DNA from: G963708235 sp963708235
Lineage (GTDB): Bacteria > Actinomycetota > Acidimicrobiia > Spongiisociales > UBA5794
Direction of reading: 5' to 3'
Assembly: GCA_963708235.1 (NCBI GenBank)
Contig: OY970200.1
Coordinates: 496,001-560,000, forward strand
DNA length: 64,000 bases
Below the pieces are notes generated by a model. That model had not been told where the DNA came from. It made no database searches and worked only from the letters and a program-made list of their open reading frames with translations. Positions 52,322-61,606 of this stretch are shown in pieces (position 1 is the first letter of the stretch; every line of letters starts with the position of its first letter). The translations under genes and the position numbers were made by a program.

Positions 52322-55279
52322 CTACGGTCGGTTGTCGACATTCACCAGGGTCAACCCCATCAACCCGTCCGGGCCGGTGTGGGACACCGCTCCGAGGTTC
52401 CAGGTTCCACCGGCACCGGTCCAGCTTGCCGTCACCGGAGCCGAGACCCCGATCGTGGCCGATGGCGGGGCGCTGGTGATCGCCAGAGTGCCGCCACCGG
52501 GTGCGGTCGGAACCGCCCACGAGTACATGTCGTAGTCCGAATCGCCGCCCGGGGTGAACCAGCCGTGGACGAACACGAACCAGTTCCCGTTGACCGGGTT
52601 GGGGATGTTGATCAGTTCGTCGGTGTTCGGCAAGGTGCTCGACGCCACGAACTGACCGCTCGGGTTGTAGACGTAGACGTCGAGGTCGGCTCCCGCCTCG
52701 GTCGCATCCGGGGGAATGGCGATCCGGAGCAGGGCCGCATTGTTGACCGCAATCGTGTGCAGGTTGCTGTAGCCGTCGTTCGGGTTGAAGACCTGATCCG
52801 GGTCCTGCACCACGTTGTCGCTGGTCACGGTGGCCGCCACCAGCCCGTGGGCCCCGGCGGTGTACGGACCGGTGTACCCGAAGTCGACGTTGAACGTCAC
52901 GCTTCCGGATGCCCCGGAGCCATCCACGCTTGCCGGCGCATCGAACATCGAGGCGTTGACGGCGATCGGGCTGGGCACGTCGAACCGCGACGACTTCCAG
53001 TTGAGCGACCCGGTGCTCCAGATCCCTGCGGTGGCCGAACCGTCGTTGGTGATGGTCACCTCATAGGTCACCGATTCGCCGGGCTCGATCACGAACGAGC
53101 TCGGCGAGACCGTGACGTCGTACCCGGCGGGCTCGTCGACCGACACGCGGTAGGTGGAGCGGCGGTGGTCCACATTGGTCACCGTCCGGGTCACCGTCTG
53201 CGATCCGGCAAGGCTGGCGACGCCGATCGAGGCCAGGTTGAGATCGCTGGCATCGGTCGAGTATCCGAGAGCCTCCAGCAGGGCGCAGGTCCCAGTCGGG
53301 TCGACGAAGATCTGCGGTGCGGCGTCACACAGGAATGCGTAGTAGTCGAACAACCCTGCGTCGTACACCAGACCCGGGTTGAACGCCGTGTTGTCGTGGG
53401 TCGGGCTTCCCAGGTCGAGGTGTCCGGCGCCCATGGCGAACGGACCCGCCTGCGACACCCGGTCGTTGTCGCGCACCGAGCGATCGGCGCTGGTCATCAA
53501 CGCCGACTTCGCCGCCGCCTGTGACCAGTCGGGTCGCGCCTGGCGGAGCAGCGCATACGCACCGGCGACATGCGGACCCGACATCGAGGTACCCATGATC
53601 GCCTGGAACATCTGGCCCGGGACGTAGTCCGGGTCCGGCAACGGCGAATGTGCCGCCAGGATCTGGATACCCGGAGCCGTGATGTCGGGTTTGATGATGT
53701 CCGCCGCCACCGGGTTGGGACCCCGTGACGAGAACACGGTCATCGACGGCGCCGACTCCCACTTGGTGGTGGCGTTGGTGGCCCGGATCCGCGCCGTCGG
53801 GTTGGCCGACGAGGCGATGTACGCCTTGATCTCGAGACCATGCGAGTGGTCGATGTGCACCGAGGGCACCCAGTGGTTGTCGCTGGCGAGGTTGAAGTCG
53901 TCGCCGTCGGTGTAGAGGATCATCCCCACCCCGCCGGCGCGCAGCACTTCCTTGCTCCGTGTCCAGCGCACCGACTGACCGCGGCAGAGCACGATCTTGC
54001 CGGCAACGAGCGACGGGTCGAGTGTCCCGGCGAGACAGCTGTCGTCCCCGCCGGTCGCCGCATCGACCAGCGGGGTGTCGGCGATTCCGTCGGTCACCGA
54101 GGCGCCGGTGTAGATGCGGCCGTCACCGAGCACGACGTTGCCGGCGAAGAACCGCCGCTGCGTGTTGGCGCCGACGCTGGTCACCCAGGGGGCGTTGGCG
54201 GGGCTCCCGATGGTCGCCGGGCCGGGGCCGGAGTTCCCCGCCGAGGTGGCGGTCCACACACCCGCATCGGCGGCGAACAGGAAGGCGATGCTGTCGGCGC
54301 CGATGAGATTGGCCCCACCTCCGACGGAGTAGTTGATCACGTCGACCCCGTCGAGCACCGCCTGATCGATGGCGCCGGCAAGGTCGGAGGTGAATCCGCC
54401 CAGCCGCCCCAGACCCTTGTAGGCGATGACATGGGCCCGCGGAGCGATCCCGGAGATCTCGCCGCGGTCGCGACCCATCAGGGTGGCGGTCACTCCTGCG
54501 TTGCCGGCCGCGGTGCCTGCGGTGTGGCTTCCGTGCCCGTCGTCGTCACGCGCCGAGTTGAACTCGTCGGGGTCGGCGCCGATGACGGCGCGGTAGGTCG
54601 GCATGCTCTGCCGGGCGCCCACCAGCTTGTTGTTACAGGTGAAGGGGACATCGGCGGGGTTGTGGGCGGTATTGCCGAACTGGCAGGGCAGGCTCGGGGA
54701 CACCGGGGCGGGCGGGTAGGTGCCGTCGTCGGCGAAGCTGGGATGCTCCGGCCAGATCCCGGTGTCGATCACCCCGACCACGACGCCGTCACCGCGGATC
54801 CCGCGGTCCCATGCGCCGCCACGCTGCGACAGTCCGAGGAACTCGGGGCTGGAGTCGGTCATCTTCTGGCGCAGCTCGTCGGCGACGACCAGTGCCACAT
54901 CCGACTTGGCGGCGAGCTTGATCGCCTGGTCATGGGAGATCAGTGCCGAGAACCCGTTGAGGGCGTTGGTGTAGTCGTTGACCTTGTCGGCGGCGCTGGC
55001 TCCCACATCCCGCAGTGCCCGGTCATGGCTCTCCCGGAGCCGGCGGCGCTCGCTGCGCGCCTGGGTGGTCTCGAGGGCTTCGCGGCCTTCGGTGACCACG
55101 AGGGGGTCGGCCTTCATCACCACCACGTAGCTGCCGAACTCGCTCTCTTCGACATCGAGTTTCTCGACATCACCCAGAAGCGGTTCGGTCTGCGGTTCGC
55201 TGGCCCCGACACCGGTCGGTGCCAGCAGGGCGATGGCCAACGCCATCACTGCAAGTAATGACAACAATCTCCGCGACAC
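52322..55279 (-). CDS. Secreted subtilisin-like serine protease (S8), second copy
   Basis: The 985-residue protein starts at GTG 55279 with GGGAGA six bases upstream; upstream frame is arginine-rich and not real. It has a signal peptide, an I9 propeptide (SYVVVMKADP and NALNGFSALIS), triad motifs VGVIDTGIWPEHP, DDDGHGSHTAGTAAGN and MGTSMSGPHVAGAY, a PA insert (KIVLCRGQS), and C-terminal beta domains. The nucleophile loop is canonical, unlike its neighbour. Predicted to be exported and self-processing. Confidence 0.92.
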   Translation of the reverse strand: MSRRLLSLLAVMALAIALLAPTGVGASEPQTEPLLGDVEKLDVEESEFGSYVVVMKADPLVVTEGREALETTQARSERRRLRESHDRALRDVGASAADKVNDYTNALNGFSALISHDQAIKLAAKSDVALVVADELRQKMTDSSPEFLGLSQRGGAWDRGIRGDGVVVGVIDTGIWPEHPSFADDGTYPPAPVSPSLPCQFGNTAHNPADVPFTCNNKLVGARQSMPTYRAVIGADPDEFNSARDDDGHGSHTAGTAAGNAGVTATLMGRDRGEISGIAPRAHVIAYKGLGRLGGFTSDLAGAIDQAVLDGVDVINYSVGGGANLIGADSIAFLFAADAGVWTATSAGNSGPGPATIGSPANAPWVTSVGANTQRRFFAGNVVLGDGRIYTGASVTDGIADTPLVDAATGGDDSCLAGTLDPSLVAGKIVLCRGQSVRWTRSKEVLRAGGVGMILYTDGDDFNLASDNHWVPSVHIDHSHGLEIKAYIASSANPTARIRATNATTKWESAPSMTVFSSRGPNPVAADIIKPDITAPGIQILAAHSPLPDPDYVPGQMFQAIMGTSMSGPHVAGAYALLRQARPDWSQAAAKSALMTSADRSVRDNDRVSQAGPFAMGAGHLDLGSPTHDNTAFNPGLVYDAGLFDYYAFLCDAAPQIFVDPTGTCALLEALGYSTDASDLNLASIGVASLAGSQTVTRTVTNVDHRRSTYRVSVDEPAGYDVTVSPSSFVIEPGESVTYEVTITNDGSATAGIWSTGSLNWKSSRFDVPSPIAVNASMFDAPASVDGSGASGSVTFNVDFGYTGPYTAGAHGLVAATVTSDNVVQDPDQVFNPNDGYSNLHTIAVNNAALLRIAIPPDATEAGADLDVYVYNPSGQFVASSTLPNTDELINIPNPVNGNWFVFVHGWFTPGGDSDYDMYSWAVPTAPGGGTLAITSAPPSATIGVSAPVTASWTGAGGTWNLGAVSHTGPDGLMGLTLVNVDNRP

Positions 55280-55553
55280 GTCGTCTCTCCCATCTGTTGC
55301 GGTCCCAATTGTTCGTTGGGTGGCCGGTTCGATCCTCCGCCCGGCCCGGCGAGGCGCCCGCGTGAAAGTGGAGCGACCGCCGCCTTCGACCCTACTCCGG
55401 TCCATTCGCTCGTGCTCGCGGGATGGGTGGTGCCGGTCGGTGGTCGAATCGCGCCGGCGGTGGAGCCGAGGTGCGGAGGGGCGGCGTGACACCGTCCCGT
55501 CCGGAGCGCCGCTCCGATGCACAGATGCGATAGCGTGCGGTCAGGAGGACGAG

Positions 55554-56204
55554 ATGCCGGGAGACACGACCATGCCAGTCGGAACCGATGCGGTGGGCGA
55601 CGACGCCCCGGCAGGGGCGGTGGATCGACCCGTGTCGACGCGGGAGCGACTTCTCGCCGCTGCCGAGACGCTCTTTGCCGAACTCGGGTACTCGGCGACC
55701 TCACCCGCAGATGTCACCAGCATGGCGGGGATCGGCAGAACGACCTTCTACGAGTACTTCACCGACATGGGCGACCTGCTTGCGGCCATGGTGGAGGAGC
55801 GGCTGCCGGCTGTGACCGCCGAGATGGTGGCTGCGGTGCCGCGGGACGTGCCGTACCGGGACCAGCTCGCCGAACTGGCGATGCGGATGATCGAGTTCTC
55901 GGTGACCGACCACGTACTGGGGCTGGCGCTCCACCAGGATCTCCCCACCCTGGGCCCGGTCGCTCAACAACGCATCGCCGGCGCACATCGTGGGATCTCC
56001 GAGGAGTTCAGCCGGATCTACCGGTCGGGTGTCGCCGCCGGGGAGTTGCGAGCCCTCCCCCCGCAGCTTGCTGCCGGGCTGCTGCGCGACACCATCCTCT
56101 CCGGGGCCAAGGTGCTGATGACCGGTCCGGACCCCGAAGCTCGCCTGGCCGAGGTGGCGGGGGAGACCGTCGGCTTCCTGCTGCGCGGTCTCGATCCTGC
56201 GTGA
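55554..56204 (+). CDS. TetR-family transcriptional regulator
   Basis: The 216-residue protein has a TetR helix-turn-helix: RERLLAAAETLFAELGYSATS, DVTSMAGIGRTTFYEYFTDMGDLL (read in parts, residues about 30-75). AGGAGG lies five bases before ATG 55554. The ligand-binding part shows no recognisable ligand type. It is divergent from the subtilase at 52322, which it could regulate, but no operator palindrome is evident. Confidence 0.87.
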   Translation: MPGDTTMPVGTDAVGDDAPAGAVDRPVSTRERLLAAAETLFAELGYSATSPADVTSMAGIGRTTFYEYFTDMGDLLAAMVEERLPAVTAEMVAAVPRDVPYRDQLAELAMRMIEFSVTDHVLGLALHQDLPTLGPVAQQRIAGAHRGISEEFSRIYRSGVAAGELRALPPQLAAGLLRDTILSGAKVLMTGPDPEARLAEVAGETVGFLLRGLDPA

Positions 56205-56261
56205 ACCTCTGGGCCGTGCCAGCCGAGGCGTTCCCGAGGTGCGCTAACCTGCCACGTCCCA

Positions 56262-56344
56262 GCCGGGATGCCCGAGCGGCCAAAGGGAGCAGACTGTAAA
56301 TCTGCCGGCTATCGCCTACGGAGGTTCGAATCCTTCTCCCGGCA
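56262..56344 (+). tRNA. tRNA-Tyr (GTA)
   Basis: The 83-base sequence folds as a class II tRNA: acceptor GCCGGGA/TCCCGGC, anticodon GTA in ACTGTAAATC, long variable arm and GGTTCGAATCC T arm. CCA is not encoded. Confidence 0.95.
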
Positions 56345-56443
56345 CGGATACCAGGTACACGGTGCGTGGCGCCGGGTGTCGCAGGAGACTCTATCCTGCT
56401 GTCCAGACCGAACAATCGACGGCCCTTCGTAGTCGCCCTCAGG

Positions 56444-56471
56444 CATGGTCATGGGACCATGGAAGTGCTCT
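56444..56471 (+). promoter_or_regulatory. Leader segment complementary to tRNA-Thr
   Basis: Bases 56456-56471 are an exact reverse complement of 56518-56533 inside tRNA-Thr (D arm to anticodon). The same segment can instead form a local seven-base hairpin, CATGGTC (56444-56450) with GACCATG (56455-56461). If transcribed with the tRNA it could mispair with it. Role unknown. Confidence 0.6.
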
Positions 56472-56498
56472 ACGCTGCGGGGTCGACAACTTAGACAC

Positions 56499-56570
56499 GC
56501 CCCCTTAGCTCAGTGGCAGAGCACTTCCATGGTAAGGAAGGGGTCCCGGGTTCAAATCCCGGAGGGGGCT
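56499..56570 (+). tRNA. tRNA-Thr (GGT)
   Basis: 72 bases: acceptor GCCCCCT/AGGGGGC, anticodon stem CTTCC/GGAAG with loop ATGGTAA giving GGT, T arm GGGTTCAAATCCC. Discriminator T. Confidence 0.95.
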
Positions 56571-56663
56571 CGAGGCGATCCGAGTGGGTCGTCTTGCTAT
56601 CCTCTCCCGATCCGCTCTCCGCGGGCGCGGGGAGAGGGTTTGTTGCGCGTAGAGAGCGTCCGC

Positions 56664-56737
56664 GGCGGCGTAGCTCAGTCGGTAAGAGCGCTCGACTCAT
56701 AATCGAGAGGTCGGCGGTTCAAGTCCGCCCGCCGCTA
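56664..56737 (+). tRNA. tRNA-Met (CAT), elongator type
   Basis: 74 bases: acceptor GGCGGCG/CGCCGCT with a G-T first pair, anticodon stem CTCGA/TCGAG with loop CTCATAA. The three G-C pairs of initiator tRNA are absent, so it is elongator Met; an Ile-CAT reading cannot be fully excluded. Confidence 0.9.
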
Positions 56738-56783
56738 CGCACACCAGGAAGACAAAGAAGCCACCCGCAAAGAGGAGCCACGC

Positions 56784-57974
<1,191 letters not shown>

Positions 57975-57988
57975 CTATCCAACGCACA

Positions 57989-58022
57989 ATCCTCGCACCC
58001 CCGATTCGGGGGGTGCGAGGAT
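57989..58022 (+). terminator. Terminator hairpin between tuf and rpmG
   Basis: ATCCTCGCACCCCC pairs perfectly with GGGGGTGCGAGGAT (58009-58022), 14 bases, loop GATTCG. It has no T tract and lies 31 bases before rpmG, so it may be a partial terminator. Confidence 0.65.
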
Positions 58023-58052
58023 CGATGCCAAAGGCAAGGAGCGAGGCGACTC

Positions 58053-58214
58053 ATGGCCTCTGACAAGCGTCCGCCATTGACGCTCGCCTGCGAGACCTGC
58101 AAGCGGCGGAACTATGTGACCACCAAGAGCAAGTCGAACACCCGCGAGCGGCTCGAACTGAAGAAGTACTGTCGCTGGTGCCGGGTGCACACCCCCCACC
58201 GCGAGAACCGCTAG
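58053..58214 (+). CDS. rpmG: 50S ribosomal protein L33
   Basis: A 53-residue protein beginning MASDKRPPLTLACETC and ending HTPHRENR, with two CxxC pairs (CETC, CRWC) that bind zinc, the zinc-binding form of L33. AAGGAG-like AAGGCAAGGAG lies 14-20 bases before the ATG. It lies between tuf and the secE-nusG cluster, its usual actinobacterial place. Confidence 0.96.
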   Translation: MASDKRPPLTLACETCKRRNYVTTKSKSNTRERLELKKYCRWCRVHTPHRENR

Positions 58215-58237
58215 ACGCCGCCGAACGATGTCTTCCC

Positions 58238-58265
58238 AGGCCTCTCCCCGAACGGGGAGGGGCCT
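58238..58265 (+). terminator. Terminator after rpmG
   Basis: AGGCCTCTCCCC and GGGGAGGGGCCT form a 12-base stem with one G-T pair and loop GAAC, 24 bases after the rpmG stop. Confidence 0.7.
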
Positions 58266-58322
58266 GCTCGCGTATACGGCGAGAAGGAGACGGGAGCGGT
58301 GCGCAGGTGGTAGCGTATTGGT

Positions 58323-58553
58323 ATGAGAACTACCATAGACAAGGCAGGCCGCGTGGTAATTCCCAAGGAGTTTCGCATCGCCCTGGGACTTGTACCCGGC
58401 GAGGTGGAATTGTTCGCCGACGGGGCCGGTGTCAGGATCGAGCCTGTGGCCGGTACCGGGACCGCCGAGGTCGGCGGTCGATTGATCATCGAAGGTGACT
58501 TCCCGCTCGACGACGACGCCGTCCGCAACCTCCGGTTGTCCGACCAGCGATGA
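58323..58553 (+). CDS. AbrB/VapB-type antitoxin
   Basis: The 76-residue protein begins MRTTIDKAGRVVIPKEFR, the SpoVT/AbrB swapped-hairpin DNA-binding fold found in VapB and MazE antitoxins, followed by a short acidic tail that would mask the toxin. Its stop overlaps the toxin ATG. TGGTAG (58308-58313) and CTACCA (58330-58335) flank the start codon as a possible autoregulatory operator, and the closeness to the promoter suggests a leaderless message. Confidence 0.87.
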   Translation: MRTTIDKAGRVVIPKEFRIALGLVPGEVELFADGAGVRIEPVAGTGTAEVGGRLIIEGDFPLDDDAVRNLRLSDQR

Positions 58554-58966
58554 GCCGGCCGGAGCTGCTGGTCGACACCAGCGTCGCCGTCGCCCTGACG
58601 ATCGGAAGTCACGATGCACATGCGTCGACGTATGCGGCGCTCGACGGGAAAGCTCTGGGTCTTGCGGGCCACGCCTGGTTCGAGACCTACTCGGTGCTCA
58701 CTCGCCTCCCTTCGGGGGTCCGTCGCCGACCGCAGGAAGTGTTTCTCATCCTGAGGCACAACTTTCCGGGCACGGTGTTTCTCTCCGAGGAAGACACCAT
58801 CAGCGTCACCAACCGGCTCGGCTCCCTCGCCATCGGCGGCGGTGCGGTGTACGACGCCCTCGTCGGGTATGCGGCGGCAGTCCACCAGCTCCCGCTGGTC
58901 ACTCGAGATCGGCGCGCACTGGATGTCTACCGGGCGCTCGACGTCACCGTCGATTTGCTTCCCTGA
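58550..58966 (+). CDS. PIN-domain ribonuclease toxin (VapC family)
   Basis: VapC toxins cut specific RNAs, often tRNAs. The 138-residue protein has the acidic metal-binding residues of a PIN domain: LLVDTSVAVAL (first Asp), HAWFETYSVLTRLP (Glu), and GGAVYDALVG and LVTRDRRALDVY (Asp residues). It overlaps the antitoxin gene, forming a typical toxin-antitoxin pair inserted between rpmG and the hadAB region. Confidence 0.88.
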   Translation: MSRPELLVDTSVAVALTIGSHDAHASTYAALDGKALGLAGHAWFETYSVLTRLPSGVRRRPQEVFLILRHNFPGTVFLSEEDTISVTNRLGSLAIGGGAVYDALVGYAAAVHQLPLVTRDRRALDVYRALDVTVDLLP

Positions 58967-59031
58967 GACCCCGGAGCCGTCGGCAGCGTCGGAGGCGCGA
59001 CCTGGCAGCCAGGAATTCTTGCTTGTGGGGC

Positions 59032-59062
59032 TTGACTCTCACGTAACGTTATGGCTTACGTT
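59032..59062 (+). promoter_or_regulatory. MerR-type promoter with 19-bp spacer and operator palindrome
   Basis: TTGACT (59032-59037) and TACGTT (59057-59062) are 19 bases apart, the overlong spacing typical of MerR-controlled promoters. ACGTAA (59041-59046) and TTACGT (59056-59061) form an inverted repeat inside it. It reads into the MerR gene at 59084, so autoregulation is likely. Confidence 0.75.
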
Positions 59063-59083
59063 CCTCTCCGAAGGAGGTGAAGC

Positions 59084-59881
59084 GTGACGACCACGACACC
59101 GCAATCGCTCGAGGCCATAGGGGCCGAGACCGCAACGGTGAGCCAGGTGGCCCGGCTGGCGGGGATCACCGTGCGGACCCTGCATCACTACGACGAGATC
59201 GGGCTGGTGCGCCCCAGCGGTCGTTCGGACGCCGGATACCGGTTGTACGACCACCGGGACATCCAACGGCTCCAGCAGGTGTTGTTCTATCGCGAGCTCG
59301 GGCTCGGGCTCGACGAGGTGGCGGCGATGCTGGATCGGCCGGGCTATGACCGGGGACTGGCGTTGCTCGAACAGCGGGAACTGCTCGAGGGTCAGGTCGC
59401 ACGTCTCACCCGGATGATCGGGGCGGTCGACGCCGCGATCAACGCAGAGGAGACAGGAATGATGTTGAGCCAAGAAGAGATGCTCGAAGTCTTCGGTGAC
59501 TTCGACCCCACCCGGTACGAGGACGAGGTCAAGGACCGCTGGGGGGAAACCGACGCCTACAAGGAGTCGGCCCGCCGGAGCGCCCGCTACACCAAGGACG
59601 ACTGGAAGGCGATCAGGTCCGAGCAGGAGGCGAACGGCGCCCGCTTCGTCGCCGCCCTCCGCACCGGTGTCCCCGCCGACTCCGACCAGGCGGCCGACAT
59701 CGCCGAGGAAGCCAGGCTGCTCATCGACAAGCGGTTCTACCCGCTGTCGCACGAGATGCACGTCAACCTCGCCGAGATGTACATCACCGATCGGCGCTTC
59801 ACCGCCACCTACGAGGAGATGGCGGAGGGACTGGCGCAGTACGTGAGAGACGCCATCGTCGCCAACGCCGCCCGCCAGTAG
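59084..59881 (+). CDS. MerR-family regulator with TipAS-like ligand domain
   Basis: The 265-residue protein has a MerR DNA-binding domain (VSQVARLAGITVRTLHHYDEIGL, residues 19-41 read in parts), a coiled linker, and a C-terminal domain from about residue 150 like TipAS, which binds thiopeptide and other drugs (FDPTRYEDEVKDRWGETDAYKES in parts). GGAGGTGA precedes GTG 59084. TipA-like proteins activate their own promoter when drug is bound. The following region is repeats, so the regulator may mainly control itself and distant genes. Confidence 0.88.
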   Translation: MTTTTPQSLEAIGAETATVSQVARLAGITVRTLHHYDEIGLVRPSGRSDAGYRLYDHRDIQRLQQVLFYRELGLGLDEVAAMLDRPGYDRGLALLEQRELLEGQVARLTRMIGAVDAAINAEETGMMLSQEEMLEVFGDFDPTRYEDEVKDRWGETDAYKESARRSARYTKDDWKAIRSEQEANGARFVAALRTGVPADSDQAADIAEEARLLIDKRFYPLSHEMHVNLAEMYITDRRFTATYEEMAEGLAQYVRDAIVANAARQ

Positions 59882-60744
59882 CAACACCCGACCGTGAGCG
59901 CTGCGGCGCCGAAAGGGCAGGATGTCGGCGACACTTCGAGTTTGCGGACGTTGGCGTCGCGCTCCGCCCCGGCTGCGTCCGCAAGGCGTCCGCAGCCACC
60001 CCTCCTCCCGAGGAGGGGAGGGCCAGAAAGGGCGCTGCCCGGACGCCTCGAGCTATCGCCTTCGAGACGGGAGGCTTCTCCTTGGCCCTTCCTGCGCATC
60101 TCGGTCTGCGTCCGCGCGAGCCTCCCTTGGCCCTTCCTGCGCATCTCGGTCTGCGTCCGCAAGGCGTCCTTTCTTGGCCCTCCCCGCCCTTCCCCGCCCC
60201 TCTGGGGCGGGGTGGCTACAGGCGCTTCGCGGCCGTAGACGGGGTGGGGCGCTGCGGACGCTTGCGGACGCAGACCGGAAGGGCGGGGTGCCTCCGAGGT
60301 TCGGGGAGGAGGTGGGGCGGGGCGCGAGCTCGTTGTCCCTCATGGTGAACTTGTTGCGTGCGCGCCGACGTGTTCGCAGGTGTCGCCGAGTGTTCGTGTG
60401 TCCGTCGGTGACACTGCGGGCGAAGCGGATATTGGCGTCGCGCTCCGCCCCGTCTGCGTCCGCAAGGCGTCCGCAGCCACCCCTCCTCCCGAGGAGGGGA
60501 GGGCCAGAAAGGGCGCTCCGGTCCATACACCGAGGAGGGGAGGGCCAGAAAGGGCGCTCCGGTCCATACACCGAGGAGGGGAGGGCCAGAAAGGGCGCTG
60601 CCCGGACGCCTCGAGCTATCACCTTCGAGACGGGAGGCTTCTCCTTGGCCCTCCCCGCGCATCTCGGTCTACGTCCGTGCGAGCTTCTTTGGCCCGCGGT
60701 CCGAGGTGGGAGGTCGGTCTGGGAATCGCAGTACGATTCACAGG
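59882..60744. repeat. 863-bp repeat cluster, third copy of the GGCCCTCCCC family
   Basis: A repeat right end lies at about 59996-60021. A full element spans 60176-60505 between GGCCCTCCCCGCCC and GGAGGGGAGGGCC. A 41-bp unit (GAGGAGGGGAGGGCCAGAAA plus 21 more bases) starts at 60491, 60532 and 60573. A block of about 75 bases at 60012 recurs near 60574. No gene is visible; long frames here are arginine/proline-rich and accidental. The last 60 bases hold the promoter and start region of the MaoC gene. Confidence 0.8.
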
Positions 60745-61602
60745 ATGTCGCTCGAAGCCATTGCCGGCCGCACCTATGGACCAGTCACGGGACGCATTTC
60801 CGCAGAGAAGGTCGCCGAGTATGTCGCGGCCACCGGTGACACACAGGAGCGTTGGGTCGATGTGGCGCCGCCCTCATATGCCGGGGCGTTGCTGTTTGCG
60901 GTCGCGCCCCAGCTCATCAACGATCCGGATGTCGGCACATCGACCCGGGTGCTGGTCCACACCGACCAGCGGTTCGCCTGGCACGCTCCGCTCGAGATCG
61001 ATGCCCCGATCCGGGTGACCGGGACCGTGACCCGGGTCCGGGCCAGGGGACCGGTCAACTTCGTCACGCTCGACACCGCCGTGGTCGGGGAGGGTGGCCC
61101 CCTCCTCGACTCGACATCGACGTTTCTCATGGGCAGCGATGCCGCCACTCCGGCCGGCGGTGACGACGGTGAACCCGACGTGGGTGTCGGGGGGGAGCAG
61201 GATCTCCCTCCCCCCGGCGGTGATCTCATTCCCGGTGCGCCTCTCGGCGAGATGAGATGTGGCGCCAGCCGACTCGATCTGGTTCGCTACGCCGGCGCCT
61301 CCGGGGACTTCAACCCGATCCATTTCGACCACGATGCAGCCCGCAACGCCGGGCTCGACGGCATCGTGGTCCACGGGCTGCTGATGGCGGCATGGCTGGC
61401 ACGGATGGCGGCAGCCACGTCGAGTCTGGCCGACCCGCTGGCCGAGATGAGGCTGCGCTTCCGCAATGCGTTGCGTCCCGGGGTGCCCGCCGTGATCTCC
61501 GGGACGGTCGAAGACGCAGCGGATGACCACGTCCGACTAGGTCTGGCGCTCCGGACCGGGGACATCGATCTGGTGACGGCGACCGCCACCGTCCGGCGGT
61601 AA
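60745..61602 (+). CDS. MaoC-like (3R)-hydroxyacyl dehydratase, HadA-HadB type fusion
   Basis: The 285-residue protein is a double hotdog. Residues 1-135 resemble the HadA/FAS1-like dehydratase half and residues 160-285 the MaoC/HadB half with the hydratase-2 motif GASGDFNPIHFDHDAARNAG, which carries the catalytic Asp and His. A Gly/Pro-rich linker joins them. In mycobacteria separate hadA, hadB and hadC genes lie between rpmG and trpT-secE-nusG; the single gene here occupies the same place, so it is probably the fused counterpart acting in fatty-acid elongation. Substrate is inferred. The ATG follows repeat DNA. Confidence 0.85.
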   Translation: MSLEAIAGRTYGPVTGRISAEKVAEYVAATGDTQERWVDVAPPSYAGALLFAVAPQLINDPDVGTSTRVLVHTDQRFAWHAPLEIDAPIRVTGTVTRVRARGPVNFVTLDTAVVGEGGPLLDSTSTFLMGSDAATPAGGDDGEPDVGVGGEQDLPPPGGDLIPGAPLGEMRCGASRLDLVRYAGASGDFNPIHFDHDAARNAGLDGIVVHGLLMAAWLARMAAATSSLADPLAEMRLRFRNALRPGVPAVISGTVEDAADDHVRLGLALRTGDIDLVTATATVRR

Positions 61603-61606
61603 CCCG

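Noticed and set aside
28660..54760. A shared 16-base string (CGGCGAAGCTGGGATG) in the phosphodiesterase and both subtilases
   Set aside because: In each it encodes HPSFA on the minus strand with the same preferred codons; chance plus paralogy explains it.
56580..56660. Extra tRNA between tRNA-Thr and tRNA-Met
   Set aside because: The spacer forms only a GC hairpin (CTCTCC and GGAGAG); no cloverleaf or T-arm motif is present.
60491..60600. CRISPR-like short repeats
   Set aside because: The 41-bp units are contiguous, without unique spacers, and there are no cas genes.
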